Part shown: piece by piece, positions 24,571-32,319 of the stretch | Layout: each line of letters starts with the position of its first letter | Numbering within the stretch: the stretch's first letter is position 1 | Source: Holophagaceae bacterium | GTDB taxonomy: Bacteria; Acidobacteriota; Holophagae; Holophagales; Holophagaceae | Assembly: GCA_025361955.1 (NCBI GenBank) | Contig: JANYIU010000046.1 | Span: 1-41,263 of the forward strand | DNA: 41,263 bases | Reading direction: 5' to 3' | Notes under the pieces: model-generated | Told to the model about the DNA's origin: nothing | What the model saw: only the letters and a program-made list of their open reading frames with translations | Databases searched by the model: none | Position numbers and translations under genes: made by a program

Positions 24571-25911
24571 ATGTCCGAGCCTCGTCGTGTAGTCATCCTG
24601 GGAGCCGCTGGTCGCGACTTCCATAACTTCAACACGTACTACCGTGATAACGCGGCGTACAACGTGGTCGCCTTCACCGCCACGCAGATTCCCGACATCG
24701 CCGGCCGCAAGTACCCCGCCGTCCTTGCCGGCAAGCTCTATCCCGCCGGGATTCCCATCGTGGACGAGAGCGAGCTGACCGCTCTCATCAAGCGCGAGAA
24801 GATCGACCTCGCCGTCTTTGCCTATTCCGACGTCACCCATCAGCACGTCATGCACCTCGCCTCTGAGTGCATCGCCGCTGGTGCCGACTTCACGATGCTC
24901 AGCGCCGAACACACCATGGTCAAGTCCACCAAGCCCGTGATCGCCATCACTGCTGTCCGCACCGGCGCCGGCAAGAGCCAGACCACCCGCTACATCTCCA
25001 GCATCCTGAAGTCTCTTGGCAAGAAGGTCGTGGCCATTCGCCATCCCATGCCGTACGGCGATCTGGCCATCCAGGCTTGCCAGCGCTTCGAAACCTACGC
25101 TGATCTCGACAAGCACAAGTGCACCGTCGAAGAGCGCGAGGAGTACGAGCCCCATATCGACAACGGCTTCATCATCTACTCTGGGGTCGACTACGAGCAG
25201 ATCGTCCGCCAAGCCGAGAAGGAAGCCGATGTCATCCTCTGGGACGGTGGCAACAATGATCTGCCCTTCTATGTTTCTGATCTCCACATCGTCATCGCCG
25301 ACCCCCTCCGTCCTGGTCACGAGAGCATGTACCATCCCGGTGAGGCCAACTTCCGCCGCGCCGACGTCATCCTCATCAACAAGTGCGATTCCGCGAAGGA
25401 AGAGGACATCAAGGGCATCGAGGCAGCGGCCAAGAAGCTCAACCCCAAGGCTGTCGTCATTCGCGCCAACAGCCCTGTGACCTGCGAGAAGCCCGAGCTG
25501 GTCAAGGGCAAGAACGTTCTCGTCATAGAAGACGGCCCGACCCTCACCCATGGCGGCATGACCTTTGGTGCCGGTGTCGTCGCCGCCAAAGCTGCTGGCG
25601 TGGCCAAGATCGTCGATCCCACTCCCTATGCCGTGGCCTCCATCGCCGCTACCTATAAGAAGTATCCCAACGCCCAGGGCATCCTGCCCGCCATGGGTTA
25701 TGGCGATCAGCAGATCCGGGATCTCCAGGCGACCATCGAGAAAACCCCTTGTGATGTCGTCATTTCCGCCACTCCCATCGACATCACCCGCGTGCTGAAG
25801 GTTTCCAAGCCCATGGTTCGGGTTGCCTACGTCCTCGCGGAGGTCAAGAAGGGCCAGCTGGAAGAGGCCGTCAAGAAGGTGCTCACAGCCACCGCTGTCG
25901 CTGCGAAATAA
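24571..25911 (+). CDS. Predicted GTPase, cyclic 2,3-diphosphoglycerate synthetase family (COG2403)
   Basis: 446 residues. The N-terminal Rossmann-like part is VVILGAAGRDFHNFNTYYRD and AFTATQIPDIAGRKYPAVLAG. A P-loop follows (AVRTGAGKSQTTRYISSIL, residues about 128-146), with VIRHPMPYGDL-like text, DVILWDGGNNDLPFY, VILINKCDSA (NKxD-like) and the C-terminal repeat VKIVDPTPYAVASI-like region. The family is named for the archaeal enzyme making cyclic 2,3-diphosphoglycerate, but in mesophilic bacteria its role is unproven; neighbours are often arginine or carbamoyl-phosphate genes, as arcA is here. AGGGAG precedes the ATG. Rich GCC/AAG codon use suggests high expression. A strong hairpin follows. 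Confidence 0.82.
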   Translation: MSEPRRVVILGAAGRDFHNFNTYYRDNAAYNVVAFTATQIPDIAGRKYPAVLAGKLYPAGIPIVDESELTALIKREKIDLAVFAYSDVTHQHVMHLASECIAAGADFTMLSAEHTMVKSTKPVIAITAVRTGAGKSQTTRYISSILKSLGKKVVAIRHPMPYGDLAIQACQRFETYADLDKHKCTVEEREEYEPHIDNGFIIYSGVDYEQIVRQAEKEADVILWDGGNNDLPFYVSDLHIVIADPLRPGHESMYHPGEANFRRADVILINKCDSAKEEDIKGIEAAAKKLNPKAVVIRANSPVTCEKPELVKGKNVLVIEDGPTLTHGGMTFGAGVVAAKAAGVAKIVDPTPYAVASIAATYKKYPNAQGILPAMGYGDQQIRDLQATIEKTPCDVVISATPIDITRVLKVSKPMVRVAYVLAEVKKGQLEEAVKKVLTATAVAAK

Positions 25912-25934
25912 CCCTACCTTCCCTTGTGTTTGGC

Positions 25935-25970
25935 ATGAGCAGCGGGCGCCGAAGGGTGCCCGTTGCTCAT
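25935..25970 (+). terminator. Hairpin terminator between convergent genes
   Basis: A 16-bp stem (ATGAGCAGCGGGCGCC at 25935-25950 with 25955-25970), including two G-U pairs, closes a GAAG tetraloop. No T-tract follows on the plus strand. It separates the GTPase gene from comF and overlaps the comF stop, so it may serve both directions. Confidence 0.7.
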
Positions 25971-26719
25971 ATGGCTCTGAATAAGGTCAGAACCCGCACT
26001 TCGGAGGCGCCACCCTCCTGCAGGGCTTGGGCGCATCGGAGTAGGGTCGTTCCGGTCGTCCAGACATCGTCCACCAGGAGGACGATCCGGTTCCTGATGG
26101 CCGTATCCTGGCGCAAAAAGATGGCTTTCCGCGGCGATCTGCGACGGGCGCTCTCGGTCTGTCCAACCTGACGTCGGACTTTCCAGTCCTTGCGAAGGGT
26201 CCGCAGGAATGGCAGAGAGAGACGCTTGGCGACGTGGTTGGCCACATCCTCGGCTAGATCGAAACCGCGCAACCAGCGGCGGTGTAAGGCCGTTGGCACC
26301 GCCGTCACCAGTTCCGATTCTGCAGCGAAAGAGGGTAGAGACGCTCGTGCGACCCTTACCAGGAGCGCGCTTCTCCAGCCCAATTCTCCGGCCTTGATCC
26401 CAGGCAAGAGCAAGGTCCCAAGCGGAGGTCGGCCCCCGCGATAGTTCCAGAGGGCATCTCCGAAGGTCCAAGCCACAGGGTCCGGACAGCCCGAATCCGC
26501 ATCATGGAGCAAGGCGCAGCGGGGGCATCGCGGTTCCTGGAGGGGCAGCAGGCCCGACCAGCAGGTCTTGCAAAGACCCGCCTCGGCTCCCGCACCCAGG
26601 GGTCCCAGGCACCCGCGACAGAGCAGGTAGCGCCCAGAAAAACGAAACAGGCTCGAAAAGATGTCCGCCCTCCGGAAAGAAGGGACATCATCGCGGATCG
26701 ACTTGGGGAATAGGTGCAT
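25967..26719 (-). CDS. comF: ComF-family phosphoribosyltransferase-like protein
   Basis: 250 residues. The N-terminal zinc finger is formed by CRGCLGPLG, CKTCW and CPRC. The PRTase-like domain has DALWNYRGGRPPLGTLLLPGIK, VTAVPTALHRRWLRGFDLAEDVA and the PRPP-loop motif VLLVDDVWTTGTT. ComF proteins help pull transformed single-stranded DNA into the cytoplasm in competent bacteria, although many homologues lack a tested role. No clear ribosome site is seen before the ATG at 26719, so an internal start is possible. It stands alone and is convergent with the GTPase gene. Confidence 0.88.
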   Translation of the reverse strand: MHLFPKSIRDDVPSFRRADIFSSLFRFSGRYLLCRGCLGPLGAGAEAGLCKTCWSGLLPLQEPRCPRCALLHDADSGCPDPVAWTFGDALWNYRGGRPPLGTLLLPGIKAGELGWRSALLVRVARASLPSFAAESELVTAVPTALHRRWLRGFDLAEDVANHVAKRLSLPFLRTLRKDWKVRRQVGQTESARRRSPRKAIFLRQDTAIRNRIVLLVDDVWTTGTTLLRCAQALQEGGASEVRVLTLFRAI

Positions 26720-26955
26720 ATCGGAATTTCGAGTTTCGCTATCATCCCACGCGTCGACCCCCCCAGCCAGTCCGCTTCCAGTTCGTTCTTCCAGTTCGTT
26801 CCACTGTCTTCAGACATGTTCGGAGGCCGTCGCAGAATGACCTGTACCGTTCTGGTTACCTGATTGTCGGCGACTCTGAGTCTAGAAGAGCCGGGACTCC
26901 TGCTCGATTGACCTCACCGTTGCTCGAATTCTGCAGGGGCTTGGGGAAAAACCCA
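26720..26955. other. Intergenic stretch without a supported gene
   Basis: Upstream region of comF. Open frames here on both strands show no recognisable protein content. Confidence 0.5.
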
Positions 26956-27039
26956 ACGCGGAGGAACGGAGAAAAGCGGAGGGTCGCGGAGGAAGATTAT
27001 TTGCTCCGCGATCCCGTTTTGTTCTCTGGGTTTCCGCGT
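26956..27039. repeat. Long imperfect inverted repeat, GCGGAG-rich
   Basis: The left part carries ACGCGGA, GGAGAA, CGGAGG and TCGCGGAG. The right part carries their complements: CTCCGCGA (27004-27011), TTCTC and TCCGCGT (27033-27039). The fold is a stem of about 37 bp with mismatches and a short loop (GAAGATTATTTG). The purine-rich GCGGAGGAACGGAGAA type resembles dispersed intergenic repeats known from several bacterial phyla. Confidence 0.6.
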
Positions 27040-27115
27040 CGAGCTTTTTCCCTCAAGACCAAACGCCCAACATATAGGAAAGATTCAGCGTAACTGGATG
27101 GTGCTTGCAGAGTGG

Positions 27116-27129
27116 TAGACAAAAGTCTA
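27116..27129. promoter_or_regulatory. Operator-like palindrome upstream of psuK
   Basis: TAGACAAAAGTCTA, arms of 5 bp around AAAA, 30 bp before the psuK start. PsuK here carries a DNA-binding domain, so self-control is conceivable. Confidence 0.3.
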
Positions 27130-27158
27130 AGCTAATCACAATTGTTTAGGGTGGTGCT

Positions 27159-28286
27159 GTGGCCCCTGTCGTATCCAGCAAGGAGAAGATCCTGGAACTG
27201 ATCCGGGACAATCCCTTCGTCTCCCAACAGGTCTTGGCCGAGCGGCTGGGGATTACCCGCTCAGCAGTGGCGAGTCACATCGTGCAGCTGATCCGGGATC
27301 AGCGATTGCTGGGTCGCGCCTATGTGCTACCTGGGGCCGAGCCGATCCTGGTGGTGGGCGGGGCCAATCTGGATCGCATCGCCAAGGGCTTTGGGCCGGT
27401 TGCGATGGGAACCAGCAATCCCGTCTCGGTGACGGAGAGTTTCGGTGGGGTGGCCCGGAATGTGGCTGAAAACTTGGCCCGCCTGGGGCTGCCGGTACGC
27501 CTGATGACTGCGGTTGGGGATGATCTGGCCGGGGCAGAGCTGCTCAAGCAGGCCAAGAACCTGGGCATCGATACCAGCGCGACCCTGACGGTGGCGAACT
27601 GCCCCACGGGCACCTACACCGCTCTGCTGCAGCCGGATGGCGAGCTGGTGCTCGCCCTGGCGGATATGGCGGTGATCGATCGCTTCACCCTGGCGGCCCT
27701 GCACGAGTGCCGCAGCCGGTGGGCTTCGACACGCTTCCGGGTGCTGGACTGCAACCTCCAGTCGGAGCTGCTGTCCGCATTGATCGAGGACAGCCTCAGG
27801 CAGGGCGCGAAGCTGGTGCTCGTGGGCGTCTCGGAAGCCAAGATGAACCGGCTGCCCGAGTCCCTGGCCGGGGTCTCCACTCTGATCCTCAATGCCGGTG
27901 AGCTGGCCGCACGGGTGGGGCGGGCCTTGCCTGATTGCGAGGCCCAAGTCGGCGCTTGCCGCCAAGTACAGGCACAGGGCGCGCAGGGAGTGGTGGTCAC
28001 TCTGGGTGGCGCGGGCGTTCTCTGCGCCTGTGGCGTGGCTGCGCCCAGGCATTTTCCCGCCCCCCAGGTCGAGATCGTGGATGTCACCGGGGCCGGGGAT
28101 GCCTTCTCCGCTGGGGTCGTGGCCAGCCTGGCTGGTCTGGCTAGCCTGAGCCTGGCGCCAGAGGACCTCTTCAGCGCCTGCCTGGTCGGGCTGCGGCTTG
28201 CCGCGCTGACCCTGGGAAGCAGCTCCAGCGTGGCTTCTGCGCTCACCCCTGGCTTCCTTCAAGAAGACCCCACCGCCACCCGCTGA
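27159..28286 (+). CDS. psuK: Pseudouridine kinase with N-terminal helix-turn-helix (PfkB family)
   Basis: 375 residues from GTG 27159 (AGGGTGG upstream). Residues 5-58 form a winged helix (SKEKILELIRDNPFVSQQVL, LGITRSAVASHIVQLIRD), as in other YeiC-like kinases. The PfkB fold begins with ILVVGGANLDRIAKG and contains ESFGGVARNVAENLARLG (substrate-binding GG), TGTYTALLQPDGELVLALADM, and the second PfkB signature DVTGAGDAFSAGVVASL near residue 310 with the catalytic Asp. It phosphorylates pseudouridine to pseudouridine 5'-phosphate. psuG follows after 11 bp, completing the two-step pathway. Confidence 0.9.
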   Translation: MAPVVSSKEKILELIRDNPFVSQQVLAERLGITRSAVASHIVQLIRDQRLLGRAYVLPGAEPILVVGGANLDRIAKGFGPVAMGTSNPVSVTESFGGVARNVAENLARLGLPVRLMTAVGDDLAGAELLKQAKNLGIDTSATLTVANCPTGTYTALLQPDGELVLALADMAVIDRFTLAALHECRSRWASTRFRVLDCNLQSELLSALIEDSLRQGAKLVLVGVSEAKMNRLPESLAGVSTLILNAGELAARVGRALPDCEAQVGACRQVQAQGAQGVVVTLGGAGVLCACGVAAPRHFPAPQVEIVDVTGAGDAFSAGVVASLAGLASLSLAPEDLFSACLVGLRLAALTLGSSSSVASALTPGFLQEDPTATR

Positions 28287-28297
28287 AGAGGTATCCC

Positions 28298-29224
28298 ATG
28301 CATCCTGCCCTGCAACTCTCCCCCGAAATTACCGCGGCCATGGCCCAAGGAAGCCCCATCGTGGCCTTGGAATCCACCATCATTGCCCACGGCATGCCCT
28401 ATCCGCAAAATGTCGAGACTGCGCGCGAAGTCGAGGCCTTGATCCGCCGGGAGGGTGCCGTCCCAGCCACCATCGCCGTCTTTGCCGGCCGCATCCACGT
28501 GGGCCTGACGGGCGATGAATTGGAACAACTGGGCCATGCCAAGCAGGTGGCAAAGGTGAGCCGCCGGGATCTGCCTCAGGTGCTGGCCACGGGGGCCATC
28601 GGTGCCACCACCGTGGCGGCGACCATGATCGCGGCCCATCTCGCGGGCATCCAGGTGTTCGTCACCGGGGGCATCGGCGGGGTGCATCGGGGCGCCGAGA
28701 CCAGTTTCGATATCTCCGCCGACCTGCTTGAATTGGCGCAGACGCCGGTGGCCGTGGTTTGCGCAGGGGCCAAGGCGATCCTCGATCTCGGCTTGACCTT
28801 GGAATTCCTGGAAACCCACGGTGTGCCGGTGATCGGCTATCAGACCGACCGCTTCCCGGCCTTCTTCACCCGCGACAGCGGCTTCCCTGTGGACTTCCGG
28901 ATCGATACGCCGGAGGGCGTGGCGAAGCTGCTGGCCGTGCAGAGATCCTTGGGCTATGCGGGCGGCGCCGTGGTGGCCAATCCAATTCCCGAAGCTGACG
29001 CCATGGCCAAGGATGCGATCGACGCCATCATCGAGCGCGCTCTGGGCGAAGCCACCCAGCAGGGCGTCACCGGCAAGCGCGTGACGCCCTTCCTCCTGGA
29101 GCGGATCCAGCAGCTCACCGGAGGGCGCAGCCTAGTGGCGAACATCGCCCTGGTCAAACACAACGCCGTGGTGGGTGCCCAGGTAGCCGCCGCTCTTCAT
29201 GCCCAGTTGCGATCAACAAAATAG
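28298..29224 (+). CDS. psuG: Pseudouridine-5'-phosphate glycosidase
   Basis: 308 residues, full length. It splits pseudouridine 5'-phosphate into uracil and ribose 5-phosphate. Signatures are VALESTIIAHGMPYPQNVE, GAVPATIAVFAGRIHVGL with the metal/substrate loop, KVSRRDLPQVLATGAIGATT, VFVTGGIGGVHRGAE, VVCAGAKAILDLGLTLEFLE with the catalytic Lys, GVPVIGYQTDRFPAFF, and VANPIPEADAM. The AAGAGG ribosome site lies before ATG 28298. It is co-transcribed with psuK, and a large inverted repeat with a T-rich end follows. Confidence 0.94.
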   Translation: MHPALQLSPEITAAMAQGSPIVALESTIIAHGMPYPQNVETAREVEALIRREGAVPATIAVFAGRIHVGLTGDELEQLGHAKQVAKVSRRDLPQVLATGAIGATTVAATMIAAHLAGIQVFVTGGIGGVHRGAETSFDISADLLELAQTPVAVVCAGAKAILDLGLTLEFLETHGVPVIGYQTDRFPAFFTRDSGFPVDFRIDTPEGVAKLLAVQRSLGYAGGAVVANPIPEADAMAKDAIDAIIERALGEATQQGVTGKRVTPFLLERIQQLTGGRSLVANIALVKHNAVVGAQVAAALHAQLRSTK

Positions 29225-29225
29225 A

Positions 29226-29410
29226 ACCACAAAGACACAAGGACAAATAAAAGTAGGAATAGCACAAAGTTGCACAGAAAGGCTCAAAGCGCGCGCTGCT
29301 TCCAGGGATCGAGTGCTGGCCCAGCGCCGTATTAGCATCTTTCGTTGAAACGTTGTGCCTGCAGTTTCTCTGGTTTATTTATTGTGTCTTTGTGGTGATT
29401 TTTTTATTTT
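29226..29410. repeat. Large inverted repeat of the ACCACAAAGACACAA type, likely terminator
   Basis: A perfect 15-bp arm ACCACAAAGACACAA (29226-29240) pairs with TTGTGTCTTTGTGGT (29382-29396). Weaker internal pairing continues (GCACAAAG, TTGCACAG, AGAAA against TTTCT, GTTGTGC). A T-rich tract follows at 29398-29410. It separates the convergent psuG and acyltransferase-like genes. Very similar ACCACAAAGACACAAAG repeats are known in intergenic DNA of many bacteria. Confidence 0.65.
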
Positions 29411-29426
29411 AGCAAGCGCAAGGAGA

Positions 29427-30581
29427 TCAGAAGACCAGTGCGTAGGCCAGAGCGAAGACGATGGAGGCGTGGATGAACGAGCCGATGGCCTCCGAACGGT
29501 TCCGGGTCCAATCCCAGATCAGGATGGCCGCGAAGGTGATTCCGCCCACCACGAGCACGAACAGCGCGCCAGCTCCGATCGATAGCGCGTGGAACCTTCC
29601 GGTGACCAGACCCAGGGTCCAGGGGGTACCGTAAATCAGGGCAATGTGGCCGACGTAGACGTACAGGGATTTCCGCCCCATGGGCGCGCAGGCGGCGGCC
29701 AAGCGGGGGTAGAGCTCCGCGATCCAGGCCAGCAGGCCAAAGATCAGCAGCGTGAAACCCACCCTCAACAGCGTGTAGGCATACCCCGCTTTGTAGGCGT
29801 CGTGGAGGGGGAGCCACTGGGCGGGGATGTGCTCCGCGGCCATGGACAGCAGCATCAACACGGCGCTACCCGTCAGACAGGCCAGGCGGAAGACGCGCAC
29901 CCGCCGCTCTTCTGGCGTTTCCAGGAGCAGCGCCCCGAGGCCCACCCCTAGGAACATGTAGGCACTTGCCGGGAACAGGGGGAACAAGGAGCCGTGATTG
30001 AAGGACAGATAGGCCGCCAAGCCTTCCGGCAACCAACGGAACCAGTCGATGGCGAAGGCGATGGGAGCCAGTACCAGGATCAGAAAACCCAGTCCGAGAC
30101 TCCATGCTGCATAACGGCGAATGGTCGGGGTGAAGGGGAGCAGGGCCGTCAACACCAGCAGCGTGACCCCATTGAGCTGGAGAATGTTTACCTGCAGGCA
30201 AACCCTCCAGACGTCCGTCGAGACCCAGCGCAGATCTGCCAGCCGGTTGGCCGGGAACACCATCAAGTAGCCGATGGCGATCACGGTCAGGCCCATGATG
30301 CTCCTGCGCCGCAACAGGGCTCGGGAGATCCGGCCGTCCTGCTCGTAGCGGATCCCAAGCACCGACGCGGCGCCCGAAACCATCAGGAACAAAGGCGCCG
30401 TGAGTCCCCGCAGATGCATCCAGAGCTGCCAGGGGAGGGTATTGAAATCCATGTGCGCCGGGTTCACGAACGCATCCAGCGTATGCCCCTGGATCATCAG
30501 AAGCATGGCCACCAGCCGGATGAAATCCAGCACCTGGATGCGCGGCCGGGAGGAACTCAGCCCTTGGGCAGAGAGAGACAT
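29427..30581 (-). CDS. Multi-pass membrane acyltransferase-like protein (DUF1624/HGSNAT-type)
   Basis: 384 residues with about ten membrane helices. The N-terminal motif RIQVLDFIRLVAMLLMIQGH has the Arg, Asp and conserved His of the acyltransferase and heparan-glucosaminide N-acetyltransferase-like families. It is followed by LRGLTAPLFLMVSGAASVLG, which is typical of DUF1624. Later helices include FPLFPASAYMFLGVGLGALL and MGRKSLYVYVGHIALIYG. It probably transfers an acyl group across the inner membrane, but the substrate is unknown. It is a single gene, convergent with psuG. Confidence 0.78.
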   Translation of the reverse strand: MSLSAQGLSSSRPRIQVLDFIRLVAMLLMIQGHTLDAFVNPAHMDFNTLPWQLWMHLRGLTAPLFLMVSGAASVLGIRYEQDGRISRALLRRRSIMGLTVIAIGYLMVFPANRLADLRWVSTDVWRVCLQVNILQLNGVTLLVLTALLPFTPTIRRYAAWSLGLGFLILVLAPIAFAIDWFRWLPEGLAAYLSFNHGSLFPLFPASAYMFLGVGLGALLLETPEERRVRVFRLACLTGSAVLMLLSMAAEHIPAQWLPLHDAYKAGYAYTLLRVGFTLLIFGLLAWIAELYPRLAAACAPMGRKSLYVYVGHIALIYGTPWTLGLVTGRFHALSIGAGALFVLVVGGITFAAILIWDWTRNRSEAIGSFIHASIVFALAYALVF

Positions 30582-30858
30582 GGACGACTCGATAGGGCCC
30601 AGGGAGGGCGAAGATCGACTAACCTCAACCTGCCCAAGGCGTCAAATAGTGTAACAAATCAAGTATTCCTAGAGCAATGTGTCGCAACAAATTGGTGATG
30701 ATCGCCACAGGGAAGGATGGTGGGTTGGACAGCGCACAGCGCGGTCTCTATTTCTAATTCATTTGTTTCAGGTCGAGACAAGCGAGGGGTACTGGCCACC
30801 AGCGCCCGACAACGTTCGATGTGTTGGTGCCCCATTGGGAAGGAGATGTGATTACCGC
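30582..30858. other. Divergent intergenic region without a supported gene
   Basis: It holds the upstream regions of the acyltransferase-like gene and of higB. No ORF with recognisable content is seen. Confidence 0.5.
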
Positions 30859-30877
30859 TTGCACGGAATCCGTGTAA
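30859..30877. promoter_or_regulatory. Operator-like palindrome upstream of higB
   Basis: CACGGA-A-TCCGTG (30862-30874) is a perfect palindrome. The arms extend to nine bases with one mismatch (30859-30877). TTGCAC at its left edge could be a -35. It lies 28 bp before the higB start, where HigA-type antitoxins bind. Confidence 0.55.
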
Positions 30878-30905
30878 TAGTACCCTATAGAAGGAGACTG
30901 CCGAG

Positions 30906-31196
30906 GTGATCGTTTCTTTTGGTGATAAGTCAACGGAGGCGCTTTTCGATGGTGGTCCCAGAAAGGATTACAAGACCTTCCCGCCCAACTTGCTTGCGGT
31001 CGCTTTGCGAAAGCTCGATATGCTCAATGCTGCAGCCACTCTGGGAGATCTTCGTGCCCCTCCAGGCAATAGACTGGAACCCCTTGAAGGGAACTTGGCT
31101 GGGCTTTACAGCATTCGGGTGAACGACCAGTGGCGCGTCGTCTTTCGATGGGAAGGGTCAGACGCCTTTGACGTACGCATTAAGGATTACCACTGA
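30906..31196 (+). CDS. higB: HigB-type toxin (RelE/ParE superfamily, GraT-like)
   Basis: 96 residues from GTG 30906 with GGAG 9 nt upstream. The sequence matches the plasmid-maintenance killer family: MIVSFGDKSTEALFDG, ALRKLDMLNAAATLGDLRAPPGNRLEPLEG, LAGLYSIRVNDQWRVVFRWE and the C-terminal VRIKDYH. These mRNases cut translated mRNA on the ribosome. HigA follows after 14 bp. The family differs from the toxin at 18898. Confidence 0.93.
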   Translation: MIVSFGDKSTEALFDGGPRKDYKTFPPNLLAVALRKLDMLNAAATLGDLRAPPGNRLEPLEGNLAGLYSIRVNDQWRVVFRWEGSDAFDVRIKDYH

Positions 31197-31210
31197 AAGT
31201 CAGGTGCCCC

Positions 31211-31498
31211 ATGATTCCAAGCCACCGCAACCCCACCCATCCTGGCGAGATCCTTCTTGAGGAGTTTCTGGTTCCTCTAGGGATCACCCAGGTTCTGCTT
31301 GCTTCTCACATCGGTGTTCCGGTCCAGCGAGTCAATGAGCTTGTTCGGGGTAAGCGTGGCGTCACCCCTGAAACGGCATGGCTGTTGAGCAAGGCCTTCA
31401 GCACCACACCCGAATTCTGGCTGAACCTTCAAGCCACCTGCGACCTCTACCAGAGTCGCCCCCAGCGCACGATCCATCCCTTGCGGAAGGTCGGGTAG
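31211..31498 (+). CDS. higA: HigA-family antitoxin
   Basis: 95 residues. NPTHPGEILLEEFLVPLGIT is the hallmark opening of HigA. The XRE helix-turn-helix follows (QVLLASHIGVPVQRVNELVRGKRGVTPETA), then LLSKAFSTTPEFWLNLQATCDLY. It should bind HigB and the palindrome upstream of the operon. Confidence 0.94.
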   Translation: MIPSHRNPTHPGEILLEEFLVPLGITQVLLASHIGVPVQRVNELVRGKRGVTPETAWLLSKAFSTTPEFWLNLQATCDLYQSRPQRTIHPLRKVG

Positions 31499-31526
31499 CG
31501 CTCGAATCGGGGGTCAAAAAGATCTT

Positions 31527-31548
31527 GTAGATGACTCGACTCATCTAC
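31527..31548. promoter_or_regulatory. Inverted repeat upstream of a decayed TA locus
   Basis: GTAGATGA and TCATCTAC form perfect 8-bp arms around CTCGAC. It could be the operator of the VapBC-like remnant that begins 22 bp later, or a terminator for higBA, although no T-tract follows. Confidence 0.45.
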
Positions 31549-31570
31549 TGAATTGTGATGGTAATGGTAG

Positions 31571-31747
31571 GTGCAAAACACCCTCGAATGGGGCGATCAG
31601 GACGGCGATCTGGTGGTCCAAAAGGCAGCCCGGCTTACCCTGGAGGATGCCCGGAAGGCACCTAGGCTCCCGGCTGGTGTCCACAAGACAGACGAAGAGA
31701 TTCGCTCCCAAGAGCAAGGTCACTTTCGAAGTTTGCCTGATCCTTGA
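31571..31747 (+). pseudogene. Possible antitoxin remnant (VapB-like position)
   Basis: A 58-codon frame from GTG 31571: TLEWGDQDGDLVVQKAARLT, then LEDARKAPRLPAGVHKTDEE. It resembles the end of a small antitoxin rather than noise, but I cannot name the family. It overlaps, in another frame, a PIN-domain fragment. Confidence 0.35.
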
Positions 31748-31830
31748 AGTTGCCCGGAAAGCGGGTCAGCTCCCCATTGCCACCTTCGACAAAGCCCTCG
31801 ATAAATTCAAAGGGACCGAGACGCTATTAT
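31728..31830 (+). pseudogene. PIN-domain (VapC-like) toxin fragment
   Basis: The stretch CLILEVARKAGQLPIATFDK and the following ALDKFKGTETLL match the C-terminal third of VapC-type PIN nucleases (LPLxTFDxxL). The N-terminal catalytic Asp region is absent. Only about 35 residues remain, so this is a relic of a VapBC-type toxin-antitoxin locus. Confidence 0.45.
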
Positions 31831-31834
31831 TAAT

Positions 31835-32250
31835 CACCACTCGGCACCAGTGGAAGGTCATCAGTAAGGGCGTTTGTCCAGCAACCAGAAGCCGACATGA
31901 AGGAGGCACTGAGGGAACACAGGGCTTGAGATGTGCTCGATCTTCCAGGCACCAGCGGTACGCAATACGCCTGAGGACGAGGCCTATTTATGAGTTGCCA
32001 AAACCATATCCAAGACCTACGCTGGGCCATTTTCGAAGATGGATCGACTGAGGGGGTCCACCCTGAATTTGCGTTGGGTCATGCCGGAACGGTTCAACCT
32101 GATTTTAGTTCTTGATCCGCCTCGATTTCAAATAAAAAACGGTGCAAGTGTAACAAGGTAAGTGTACGCGAAATGGACACATACTGACGATCCATCGGCA
32201 CCACCCTTACATCGAGTTCCATTTCCAAGGACATTCCTTGGTCTGCTGTT
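31835..32250. other. Intergenic stretch without a supported gene
   Basis: About 415 bp between the decayed TA locus and the cas3 promoter. Open frames here are short and have no recognisable content. It becomes AT-rich towards cas3. Confidence 0.55.
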
Positions 32251-32251
32251 T

Positions 32252-32279
32252 TTGACGATCAATCGATATATAGTAATAT
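32252..32279 (+). promoter_or_regulatory. Predicted promoter of cas3
   Basis: TTGACG (32252-32257), a 16-bp spacer and TAATAT (32274-32279) lie in a strongly AT-rich segment 41 bp before the preferred cas3 start. Confidence 0.5.
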
Positions 32280-32319
32280 TTTTAAATCATGTATGACATA
32301 CTTGCCTCAAGGTACTCGA

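Noticed and set aside
24493-25551. 352-codon minus-strand frame rich in Leu, Val, Gly and Asp
   Set aside because: It is a mirror of the strong codon bias of the GTPase gene on the plus strand, with no independent signals.
27327-28262. 311-codon minus-strand frame
   Set aside because: It is antisense to psuK, which has intact PfkB motifs.
29226-29396. CACAAAG motifs as a CRISPR-like array
   Set aside because: The copies are inverted and irregularly spaced with no unique spacers, so this is a hairpin repeat.
30914-31122. Second open frame inside higB
   Set aside because: It is an out-of-frame shadow of a clear HigB toxin gene.
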